Of a stretch of 14,059 nt of DNA, positions 7,076-13,254 are shown piece by piece (the first letter of the stretch is position 1; each line of letters opens with the position of its first letter). This DNA comes from a bacterium (GTDB taxonomy: Bacteria > CBDUZB01 > JAGLHV01). The notes under the pieces were generated by a model. That model worked only from the letters and a program-made list of their open reading frames with translations, was not told where the DNA came from and did no database searches. The translations under genes and the position numbers were made by a program. Where the stretch lies: the NCBI GenBank assembly GCA_023143305.1, contig JAGLHV010000007.1:1-14059 (forward strand), written 5' to 3'.

Positions 7076-8074
7076 TTAAGTAAAAAATCGCAGAGTAAAC
7101 GAAACCTTATGTAAGAAATCTGAATCGTTCATTAATCCAATTGCATAATCAAACTGAAATTCTTTAAACTCACATCCTATCCCGCAAGTATAAGTATCAG
7201 GGGTATATCCTAATTTATACCCACCTCTTAATAAATATCTATTTCCTTTCCAGTATTTCCCATATTCAAATCCCATTTTCCCTTTAAACTCTGTTTCCTT
7301 TGGTTTCTCCACTTCCAGAGAAAAAATCCACCCCGGAAAGGTATTACTCCTTGCGGGTGCTTCATCAAAAAAACTTAGAGTGTAATCCTCTTTTTCAAAA
7401 TTTAACTTATACGCTATTCCCCCTTTAAAAGTAAGAGGTAAACTGTCTTTTTCCTGAATATATTTTATTCCTGTACCTAAATTTTGTAAAGAAAAACCAA
7501 TATTTAAATTTTTTTCCATAAATCTATACATTACCCCTAAATCTACGCATACTGCCTGGGCTGTATATTCTTCTACCAGTGTAGACCGGAGCAATTTCAC
7601 ATTTCCTCCTACTAAAAAACCACCGTAAAGGTCTCGAGCATAAGATAACATCCCTATATAATCCTGTTGTGCATTAAACGAATGAGAACTTCCGTCTGAA
7701 GAATTTATTTTAATTATTCCCCCGTGCAAAGAAAGAAGTCCTATGGCTAAACTGCTTTCTTTTTCTTTTTTCAATGGTAAAACATAGCCTATAAACCCTG
7801 TCTGAATATCAGCTAATCCTTTAAAATACATTGCGGTCAATCCTTTCTTCTGAACAACCGCCAACCCGGCAGGATTACTAAACAAAGCATCGAGATCATC
7901 GCTGATCGCCACATAAGCTTCTCCCATACCAAACGATCTTGCCCCTACTGCCTGCCGCAGAGAAAACCCGCTGATTGTTCCCCGGCTATCATCAGCAAAA
8001 CAAACTATTGCCCTTAAGCTAAAAGCGTACATTAAAACGGAAAGTATTATAATTTTCTTTCTTGTTTTTATCAT
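7076..8074 (-). CDS. PorV/PorQ-type (UPF0164) outer-membrane beta-barrel protein
   Basis: A 332-residue exported protein with a signal peptide (Lys/Arg-rich start, hydrophobic 8-20, likely cleavage after Ala27). The mature start holds the family hallmark GARSFGMGEAYVAISDD (about 44-60), then a PAGLA segment (72-76). The rest is alternating aromatic/polar beta-strand sequence rich in Gly and Tyr turns, ending in SFTLRFFT, a barrel-type terminal strand. In Bacteroidota PorV carries type IX cargo from the translocon to the attachment machinery; in other phyla the family's role is not established. Its ATG overlaps the stop of the upstream metalloprotease gene (ATGA), so the two are translationally coupled. 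The neighbour's FlgD-like C-terminal domain makes it a natural client, which is inference. Confidence 0.85.
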   Translation of the reverse strand: MIKTRKKIIILSVLMYAFSLRAIVCFADDSRGTISGFSLRQAVGARSFGMGEAYVAISDDLDALFSNPAGLAVVQKKGLTAMYFKGLADIQTGFIGYVLPLKKEKESSLAIGLLSLHGGIIKINSSDGSSHSFNAQQDYIGMLSYARDLYGGFLVGGNVKLLRSTLVEEYTAQAVCVDLGVMYRFMEKNLNIGFSLQNLGTGIKYIQEKDSLPLTFKGGIAYKLNFEKEDYTLSFFDEAPARSNTFPGWIFSLEVEKPKETEFKGKMGFEYGKYWKGNRYLLRGGYKLGYTPDTYTCGIGCEFKEFQFDYAIGLMNDSDFLHKVSFTLRFFT

Positions 8075-8988
8075 TTTATCACCGCAATTTTATAGATTTT
8101 TTCAGTAATATTAAATCTAACCAAATAAATTCCTGCCCCTACTTTATCCCCTGCATCATTTTTTCCTGACCAAAAAACCCAATGGGAACCTTCTTCATAA
8201 GGGTCATCAGCTAAACTTTTTACCAGTTCGCCATCTATAGTGTAAATTTTTATTTTTATTCGTTTAGATTCAAATAATTGGAACCCTATACTGCACGTTT
8301 CTTCTTTATTCAGATTAATTAAATTGTTAATCATAGATACTTTTGCTGCCATAACATAATCACCTGTTTTTGGCCCAATGTAACCGGGATAAATAGCCCT
8401 GATGCCATCTCGATCGTCGAGACTTAAGCTTCTTTTTGTTGTGTCTCCATTCCAGGAATATCCATACATTGTTGCCTCACTGTCAGATGGATGGTACAAA
8501 TCATCCAACCCCACAAAATGGCCGATTTCATGGGTAGCAATATTCTGTACATCAATTTTATTACTTTGACCTGAAGAAGACCACTCAAAATGTTCCCCGT
8601 TAAAAGTAATATCTACTTCCAGAATTTCGCCAGTAAGCTCATTAAACCAAATAGAAGCCATAGCTATTGCCCCATACCATTCTTCCGGCCAACCGGATTC
8701 AATCCAGACACAAAGGTTCGTACCATCAAAAGCATATGTTTCTGAACTTGGCCCTTTATAAGTAAAATCCATATATTGCCCCGAAACAGTTTCCCATGAA
8801 TTAAAAGAAGATATTATCGCTGAATTTTCTCCGGGACAATCCGGCGTTCCAAAATAATTGATATAATAATCTACCGGAATATTATCCTTGTCCCATTTAA
8901 TTCCCAGGATTTGATAAGAAAAACTGTAGGACACAATTACTCCTACTACAATAATTAATTCACCTATAATCTTTTTCCAAGATAACAC
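8071..8988 (-). CDS. Secreted matrixin-like zinc metalloprotease with FlgD/T9SS-like C-terminal domain
   Basis: A 305-residue exported protease. Residues 9-22 form a signal-peptide core. The catalytic helix is HEIGHFVGLDD (153-163): His153 and His157 bind zinc, Glu154 is the general base, and the third-ligand position (HExxHxxGxxD) is Asp163 rather than His. ATMYGY (172-177) supplies the Met-turn, and SLDDRDGIRAIYPG (189-202) closes the domain as in matrixins. Residues 240-305 form a FlgD Ig-like or T9SS type A-like domain (KIYTIDGELV, then GAGIYLVRF). The start is GTG (8986-8988), eight bases after GGGAGGGG (8997-9004), which lies in the end of the upstream gene; only two bases separate that stop from this start. 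Likely secreted or surface-held; substrate unknown. No typical inhibitory Cys-switch motif was recognised. Confidence 0.87.
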   Translation of the reverse strand: MLSWKKIIGELIIVVGVIVSYSFSYQILGIKWDKDNIPVDYYINYFGTPDCPGENSAIISSFNSWETVSGQYMDFTYKGPSSETYAFDGTNLCVWIESGWPEEWYGAIAMASIWFNELTGEILEVDITFNGEHFEWSSSGQSNKIDVQNIATHEIGHFVGLDDLYHPSDSEATMYGYSWNGDTTKRSLSLDDRDGIRAIYPGYIGPKTGDYVMAAKVSMINNLINLNKEETCSIGFQLFESKRIKIKIYTIDGELVKSLADDPYEEGSHWVFWSGKNDAGDKVGAGIYLVRFNITEKIYKIAVIK

Positions 8989-8990
8989 TG

Positions 8991-9515
8991 TTAATTCCCC
9001 TCCCGCTCAAGCCCTCTGATAACTTGTTTAATGTTTCCTATAAATTGCTGTACTGTTAAATTATTTCTTTCTACCTTTTCGTTTTTTACTACAAATTTTC
9101 CCTGACACAACCCGGTTACATAAAATTTTTTTAATTGTTTTTTGTGTTTGTTTAAAAAAAGGATTACCTCTTCTTCTTCTTTAAATAAAGGCATACCTGC
9201 AATCTTTAGCCTTATATTATCTATGCTTCCCCCTAATTGTTTAATTACTATTTCTTCTCTTTCGCTTTCTCCTTTGATTATTTCTTTTACCTCTATCGTT
9301 ATTTGGCTATAAATAAGTGTTTTTTTATCATTCCATTGACTATTAATTTCTTTTACTTTTCCTTTTATTATTTCTTCTGCAGAAACGGTAAGTTCTTTCA
9401 CACTCTTTTTTAATACACCACTTGCTGAAAGAGGCAAGACAAAAAACATTATTCCTAAAATAGAAATTAAAAAAAATCTTTTCTTCTTCAAATTTAACCT
9501 CCTATTACAATACAT
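8991..9515 (-). CDS. Small exported protein of unknown function, paired with the metalloprotease
   Basis: From the chosen ATG (9513-9515) the product is 174 residues with a basic n-region, a hydrophobic core (FFLISILGIMFFVLPL) and a cleavage-like SASG. The mature part is beta-rich: SAEEIIKGKVKEINSQW, an ITIEVKEIIKG strand pair, a GGSIDNI turn, EEEEVILFL, and a GLCQGKFVV strand. It ends with LTVQQFIGNIKQVI. This architecture resembles small secreted proteins I have seen beside bacterial matrixin-like proteases, but no enzymatic motif is visible. Two starts compete: this ATG with GGAG (9524-9527), and a TTG at 9489-9491 with a perfect AGGAGG (9498-9503), which would give a shorter signal peptide beginning just before KKKRFFL. 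A role as prodomain-like partner, inhibitor or chaperone for the protease is inference from spacing alone. Confidence 0.75.
   Translation of the reverse strand: MYCNRRLNLKKKRFFLISILGIMFFVLPLSASGVLKKSVKELTVSAEEIIKGKVKEINSQWNDKKTLIYSQITIEVKEIIKGESEREEIVIKQLGGSIDNIRLKIAGMPLFKEEEEVILFLNKHKKQLKKFYVTGLCQGKFVVKNEKVERNNLTVQQFIGNIKQVIRGLEREGN
9498..9503 (-). promoter_or_regulatory. Perfect AGGAGG ribosome site inside the small exported protein gene
   Basis: AGGAGG on the minus strand sits six bases before a TTG (9489-9491) that is in frame with the exported protein and directly precedes its Lys-rich signal-peptide start. Either this is the true initiation site or it is a second, internal one behind the ATG at 9515. 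Confidence 0.5.
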
Positions 9516-9574
9516 AAACAAAACTCCTCTCCCCATTACCAAAAATTCTTTTCTGTTCTGTGTAATTTGCGTAT

Positions 9575-10966
9575 TTAAAAAATACTTATTCTTATTTTTA
9601 TTTGCTCAAATGCTTTAAAATTTCCGCTATAAGGATTAGTATATTGTTTCGTCTTAAATTCCAGAATCTCAGTAATAATCTTTAAAGAAGATAAATCTAT
9701 TTCTTTCTTCTCTCCCTGTTTACACTCGCTGGCTAAAAACAAAATTTTTTCCTGACCATCTATCAATCTAATTCCTTTAACTTCTATTTTTTTACTATTT
9801 TTATTTTCCGAACTAACTCCTCCCTCAAACGGACTTAAAGTAAAAATTATTCTTTCCGTTGCTCCCGGATTAAAAAGTTCAATAGTAAGGAGTACACCTT
9901 GCTTTTCGTTTTTATAAAAAACAACTTTTTCTGTTTTCCTGCCCCTTCCGAAAAAAAAGAAAAAATCTTTCTCCCATAAAGGAATGTTTTTTCCCCGGGC
10001 AGTAAAAGTAAAATTAACTTTTCCTGCCTGAGAATGAGAGAGAATGTCCTGTTTAACAAATGCTTCCACAACATTTAATTTATTTGCAAAATTAATTTTT
10101 TTAACCCGACTGGAAGCCACCCCTTCCCTATCAGAAAAAACTTTTTCTTCCAGTATTCCTTTCCCCTGGATAAATTTGAATATAATCGGAACATTCTTTA
10201 AAGGGATTTCTTCTTCCAGCTGGTACATTAGTTTCACGGAAAGAGGATGTTTTAACCCTAAAATAGTTTCTCCTTTTTCATCGTAAGGCAATGCTTCTAT
10301 CTTTATTTTTTGTAAGGTTCTGGTTGCTTCGTTAAGGATTGTCCGATAAAGGGTTTGTGCTTCTACTACTTCTTTTAAAACTTTTAATGCCTGTGCATAA
10401 TTTTCCAGAGCACTCGCTACTTCTCCTTTTTGGACAAGTTTCCCGGCTAAATTAAACATTTCGCGGGCTTGATTTTTTTTACGGTTTTTCTCTGCCTGTA
10501 TTCTCCTTTTTTCCTTTTCAATTTCCGAGCGGGGGTAACGCAATAAAATAAAGATATTATAAAAATGATCTCCCCTCTCTCCTTTCCATTGTTCGTAATA
10601 CATTTCCTGGAGTTTTACCCCGCTGACTTTAGCTTCTCCCTTAGTTACAATCTGATCCATAATTTCCGTAGAAATTTCGTTCTTTTTCTCTTCATACCGG
10701 GTTTTGGCTTTTATCCCAAAATATCCAACAATTTCATTTACTGCACTCTGAATAGCACTTTTTTTTCCTTCTTCCAAAGTCCCAGCCCTCGTATTTACAC
10801 CTACAAAATATAAAAAACGACTGTCTGCCTCCGGCGGCTTAGTCAACCATACCGGTTTCTGTTTTCCGGAAGAATAAATTAAATTGGAATTTTTTATTGA
10901 TTTAGTACAACCAACAACCAAAAAAAGTAAACTTACACTTATACTGATAAAAAAAAGTCTTTTCAT
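9575..10966 (-). CDS. Large LPP20-family lipoprotein with TPR-like and beta-rich C-terminal regions
   Basis: A 463-residue lipoprotein: a hydrophobic signal with lipobox LVVGC places the lipidated Cys at 20. Residues 37-150 are an LPP20-like domain (KPVWLTKPPEA, FLYFVGV, an Ala-rich helix with AIQSAVNEIV, a YYEQW strand, and FYNIFILLRYP). A basic coiled coil (about 145-168) leads into a TPR-like pair of helices (FNLAGKLVQKGEVASALENYAQAL, 171-194), then a beta-rich region (about 235-330) that may be Ig-like, and a C-terminal part without recognisable domain. LPP20 proteins are usually under 200 residues, so most of this protein is an extension. Start: ATG six bases after GAGGT. It is a paralogue of the lipoprotein upstream and lies 59 bases before the exported protein gene. 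Probably periplasmic-facing at the outer membrane; function unknown. Confidence 0.78.
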   Translation of the reverse strand: MKRLFFISISVSLLFLVVGCTKSIKNSNLIYSSGKQKPVWLTKPPEADSRFLYFVGVNTRAGTLEEGKKSAIQSAVNEIVGYFGIKAKTRYEEKKNEISTEIMDQIVTKGEAKVSGVKLQEMYYEQWKGERGDHFYNIFILLRYPRSEIEKEKRRIQAEKNRKKNQAREMFNLAGKLVQKGEVASALENYAQALKVLKEVVEAQTLYRTILNEATRTLQKIKIEALPYDEKGETILGLKHPLSVKLMYQLEEEIPLKNVPIIFKFIQGKGILEEKVFSDREGVASSRVKKINFANKLNVVEAFVKQDILSHSQAGKVNFTFTARGKNIPLWEKDFFFFFGRGRKTEKVVFYKNEKQGVLLTIELFNPGATERIIFTLSPFEGGVSSENKNSKKIEVKGIRLIDGQEKILFLASECKQGEKKEIDLSSLKIITEILEFKTKQYTNPYSGNFKAFEQIKIRISIF

Positions 10967-11233
10967 TTTTTACCTCTAACTTTCCGAACAAAGGTAATCG
11001 GAAATACCTCTTTCCCTTTACCCTCTATAAGGTTGAGTTTCTTCCGATTACCTTAATAAACTATCCCGCAGCAAGCTACGGGGAATTAAACCCGAGACCC
11101 TTCGACTCCCTTCAAGGGAGTTTATGCTAATCCCTTCGACTACTCAGCTGAAATGCTCAGGGCCAATTCGACTACAGAATTTTTGTCAGCAAGCTGAAAA
11201 AACTCTAATTCTCATTTAATTAAAAATCCTTTT
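10967..11233. repeat. Mosaic of palindromic and short tandem repeats between two lipoprotein genes
   Basis: No reading frame is supported in this 267-bp gap, and its composition is richer in G and C than the genes around it. It holds, in order: a 13-base perfect inverted repeat (10991-11003 and 11042-11054); a near-palindrome CCCGcAGCaaGCTaCGGG (11065-11082); TTCGACT three times at 11101, 11135 and 11167, the first two preceded by CCC; an ACTCCCTT-c-AAGGGAGT palindrome (11105-11121); TCAGCTGA (11144-11151) nested in a CCCT...AGGG pair (11132-11162); and TCAGCaaGCTGA (11186-11197). Such units look like dispersed intergenic (REP/MITE-like) elements. No transposase is present. Confidence 0.75.
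10991..11054. repeat. 13-bp perfect inverted repeat with 38-bp spacer
   Basis: AAGGTAATCGGAA (10991-11003) is exactly reverse-complementary to TTCCGATTACCTT (11042-11054). The spacer is pyrimidine-rich on the plus strand. It lies just upstream of the large lipoprotein gene, within its probable leader, so it could form an mRNA hairpin, be an operator, or be the ends of a small non-autonomous element. Confidence 0.7.
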
Positions 11234-11839
11234 TTAATCTGTAAGTCTTTTCAATAAATCTTTCGCTGTTTCTTCGGCCTTTTTATTGTTTTCTTCCCTG
11301 GCCTTATCCGCTAAATTTTCAATTGCCCGCCTTCTGGCTTCCTTATAGTCTCTGACTGCCATTTGAACAAGGGAAAAACAATTATAAGTATATTTTACCC
11401 CGTAGTCAGTAACTTCTTCTACTTTTTCATAATAATTCTCTTTGGGAAGCATTCCTCCTATTTCCAAATTATCCGTAACCATTGCTATTCCGTCTTCAAT
11501 GAAACGGCCTAAATCATCCGGAGATAAATTTGCTCCGCGGGTATTAGAAACAAATTCTGTACGTGCCTTGGTTTTTATAGATTCTGCTACATTTTTTACT
11601 GCCTCTGCTTTTGCCTGTCTCAACCCTACACTGTAATCTCCTACACCTTTGACTCCACCGCTAAAATACATTATATCTTTTTTCTCTTCAAATGTTTTCA
11701 TTATCCATGAAGGAGTTTTGTCAGGATTTCTTTCTACTATTACTTGTCTCCCTACAATTCTATCTTTTGATTTTCCGGCACACCCAACCAAAATTCCCAA
11801 ACTTAATACAATTACCATAAATATGGCTAATTTTTTCAT
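11234..11839 (-). CDS. LPP20-family lipoprotein
   Basis: A 201-residue lipoprotein: MKK start, hydrophobic core, and lipobox LVGC with the lipidated Cys at 20. The mature part follows the LPP20 pattern: TPSWIMK, MYFSGGVKG, a helix of alternating Ala and Lys (RQAKAEAVKNVAESIKTKA), an acidic helix, a YYEKVEEV strand and a YTYNCFSLVQMAV strand, ending in a charged helical tail that is Lys/Glu/Ala-rich. The ATG at 11837-11839 is chosen because GGAG (11846-11849) lies six bases before it and it gives a standard lipoprotein signal; the longer reading needs a GTG that is itself part of the upstream Shine-Dalgarno-like sequence. Likely envelope-attached. It follows parB and precedes the repeat mosaic. 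LPP20 itself is a Helicobacter surface lipoprotein of unclear function. Confidence 0.82.
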   Translation of the reverse strand: MKKLAIFMVIVLSLGILVGCAGKSKDRIVGRQVIVERNPDKTPSWIMKTFEEKKDIMYFSGGVKGVGDYSVGLRQAKAEAVKNVAESIKTKARTEFVSNTRGANLSPDDLGRFIEDGIAMVTDNLEIGGMLPKENYYEKVEEVTDYGVKYTYNCFSLVQMAVRDYKEARRRAIENLADKAREENNKKAEETAKDLLKRLTD

Positions 11840-11845
11840 TCTTTT

Positions 11846-11849
11846 CTCC
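11846..11849 (-). promoter_or_regulatory. GGAG ribosome site fixing the lipoprotein start
   Basis: GGAG in an A-rich context, six bases upstream of the ATG that begins the lipoprotein signal peptide. It decides for the start at 11839 over the GTG at 11908. Confidence 0.7.
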
Positions 11850-11903
11850 TTTTTTAAAAAATATTTCAGGCTTATCCTTTTTTTGATCCGGTTTGGTTTA
11901 TTT

Positions 11904-11914
11904 ATCACCTCCTT
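11904..11914 (-). promoter_or_regulatory. Orphan extended Shine-Dalgarno sequence
   Basis: On the minus strand AAGGAGGTGAT is an 11-base match to the complement of the usual 16S rRNA 3' end. No ATG, GTG or TTG follows at a normal distance; the only nearby start-like triplet is the GTG inside the motif itself, and the next plausible start is the lipoprotein ATG about 65 bases downstream. It may mark a lost or non-canonical (ATA) start or a ribosome standby site in the lipoprotein leader. Confidence 0.5.
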
Positions 11915-11950
11915 TTCCTCATCGTTTATTAATATTTTAAGCTATTTTTT

Positions 11951-11972
11951 TTGGTTCTTTCGTAAAAACCAA
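11951..11972. repeat. Short inverted repeat in the parB-lipoprotein gap
   Basis: TTGGTT (11951-11956) and AACCAA (11967-11972) pair, with two further A:T pairs inside after one mismatch, leaving a four-base TCGT loop. On the minus (transcribed) strand an A-run, not a U-run, follows, so it is not a standard intrinsic terminator for parB. Confidence 0.35.
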
Positions 11973-11982
11973 CACCCCTTTT

Positions 11983-12831
11983 TTATGTCTTCATCAATTT
12001 TAGGATTCTCTCCAGGTCTTCTAATGAGTAATAAAAAATTTCTATTTTCCCTTTTTTTCCGCTATTTTTTATTTTCACCTTTGTTCCTAAAACATATTGT
12101 AATTTCTCTTCAATATTAACTATTTCCGGATTTTGTGTTTTTTCTTCTTTGGTTCCGGCTTGTCCCTTTTTAAATTTATATTTCTGAACAATTTCTTCCG
12201 TTTCTCTAACTGTCAATTTTTGAGTTACCACCTTTTGAGCCAATTCTTCTTGATTTTTTTGTTCCTTCAAGGAAAGTATTGCCCGGGCATGACCGGCAGA
12301 AAGCATCCCGGAAACTACTAATTCTTTTACTTTATCAGGCAATGTCAATAATCTTAAACTATTAGCCACCGTCGACCGGGTTTTGCCTATTCTTTTTGAC
12401 AATTCCTCCTGGGTTAATTCAAATTCTTTACTTATTCGCTGATAAGCTTCCGCTTCTTCTAAAGGCTTCAAATCTTCTCTCTGGACATTTTCTATTAGGG
12501 ATATTTCAAAAATCTCTTTTTCCGATATCTCTTTTACCAGAGCAGGAATCTCATTTAATCCAGCTCTTTGACTTGCCCTCCATCTTCTTTCCCCCGCAAT
12601 TAATTCATACTCCTCACCTTTTTTTGAAACTAAAATTGGCTGTACAACACCTTTTTCTTTAATGGAATTAGCTAATTCCATTATTTTTTCTTCAGCAAAA
12701 TGGAAACGCGGCTGATATTTATTCGGTTTTATTTTATCCAGGGCAATATTTATAATTGTTTTTTTTCCTTCGTCATCAGAAACAAAAGATGGAATTAACG
12801 CATCTAATCCTCGTCCTAAAACCTTTCTCAT
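11983..12831 (-). CDS. parB: Chromosome-partitioning protein ParB
   Basis: A 282-residue ParB, the CTP-dependent clamp that loads at parS and spreads on DNA for origin segregation. The N-terminus RKVLGRGLDALIP is the segment that in chromosomal ParBs contacts ParA. The CTP-binding domain has YQPR (39-42), GERRWR (80-85) and ENVQR (114-118); a helix-turn-helix follows (about 138-161, LTQEELSKRIGKTRSTVANSL), then LSAGHARAIL (177-186), a charged linker from about 215, and a C-terminal dimerisation domain. The ATG at 12829-12831 is chosen: GGAG (12839-12842) lies seven bases before it and the product begins at the conserved ParB start; the longer reading needs a TTG. No parA gene is adjacent: the gene upstream is DUF3467, 83 bases away. 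No parS site was found in the window. Confidence 0.95.
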   Translation of the reverse strand: MRKVLGRGLDALIPSFVSDDEGKKTIINIALDKIKPNKYQPRFHFAEEKIMELANSIKEKGVVQPILVSKKGEEYELIAGERRWRASQRAGLNEIPALVKEISEKEIFEISLIENVQREDLKPLEEAEAYQRISKEFELTQEELSKRIGKTRSTVANSLRLLTLPDKVKELVVSGMLSAGHARAILSLKEQKNQEELAQKVVTQKLTVRETEEIVQKYKFKKGQAGTKEEKTQNPEIVNIEEKLQYVLGTKVKIKNSGKKGKIEIFYYSLEDLERILKLMKT

Positions 12832-12838
12832 TTTTTTT

Positions 12839-12842
12839 CTCC
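12839..12842 (-). promoter_or_regulatory. GGAG ribosome site fixing the parB start
   Basis: GGAG flanked by A-runs, seven bases before the parB ATG at 12831. It excludes the in-frame TTG at 12861, whose only purine-rich neighbour abuts it with no spacer. Confidence 0.75.
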
Positions 12843-12914
12843 TTTTTTTAGATTTTGGCAACTCCAGAGATTCTATTTATTCTCCTTTTTAGTTTTCTTT
12901 AATCCATTAAAATC

Positions 12915-13211
12915 TTAAAACCCAATTTTCTTACCACCATTCCCTACTGTTTTTATACTGCCAAATTGTTTTTCATATTTCTTTATATTATCTTCCAATG
13001 CCTGAAAAAATCGTTTTGCATGGCCGGGACTAATAATTACCCTATTTCGTACTTTTGCCTTTGGTGCCTGGGGTTGCAGATAAATAAAATCCATAGTAAA
13101 TTCTGATTCCGTGTGTGAAATAGAAGCCAAATTAGAATAAATCCCTTGTGCTGTTATCTCATCTAAATCTATTTGTATTTTAATCTGTTTATCTTTATTC
13201 TCCTCTGACAT
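12915..13211 (-). CDS. DUF3467 family protein
   Basis: A 98-residue cytosolic protein with the DUF3467 pattern: an IKIQIDLDE strand, an acidic AQGIYSNLASISHTESEFTMDFIYLQP core, then RVIISPGHAKRFFQALEDNIKKYEKQFG, where ISPGHAKRF is the family signature. The C-terminal tail is Gly/Lys-rich. No enzymatic residues are known for the family; in some genomes it lies near transcription or envelope genes. The ATG at 13209-13211 follows GGAG (13219-13222) by seven bases, preferred over the in-frame TTG at 13229. It lies 43 bases after the HD-GYP gene and upstream of parB, in the same orientation. Confidence 0.85.
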   Translation of the reverse strand: MSEENKDKQIKIQIDLDEITAQGIYSNLASISHTESEFTMDFIYLQPQAPKAKVRNRVIISPGHAKRFFQALEDNIKKYEKQFGSIKTVGNGGKKIGF

Positions 13212-13218
13212 TCTTTTT

Positions 13219-13222
13219 CTCC
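13219..13222 (-). promoter_or_regulatory. GGAG ribosome site fixing the DUF3467 start
   Basis: GGAG in an A-rich run, seven bases before the ATG at 13211. It supports that start over the TTG six codons upstream. Confidence 0.7.
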
Positions 13223-13254
13223 TTTTCAATTTTTTAACTGCTTAAATTTTTCAT

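Noticed and set aside
10225..10240. GTTTCACGGAAA segment resembling part of a parS site
   Set aside because: It lacks the central CACGTG palindrome and the right half of the consensus TGTTTCACGTGAAACA, and it lies inside a coding region.
11098..11175. TTCGACT repeats as a CRISPR array
   Set aside because: Repeats are only 7-10 bases, degenerate, and just three in number, with palindromes in the spacers and no cas gene nearby.
11840..11908. N-terminal extension of the small lipoprotein starting at GTG 11908
   Set aside because: The GTG is part of the Shine-Dalgarno-like motif itself, the extension would place 23 charged residues before a lipoprotein signal, and an ATG with its own GGAG follows.
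11951..11972. Hairpin as a parB terminator
   Set aside because: On the transcribed strand the stem is followed by an A-run, not a U-run, and the stem is short with a mismatch.
11649..12119. Plus-strand open frame of 156 residues rich in Phe and Ser
   Set aside because: It runs antisense through the lipoprotein and parB genes; its composition is the mirror of purine-rich coding sequence and no promoter or ribosome site supports it.
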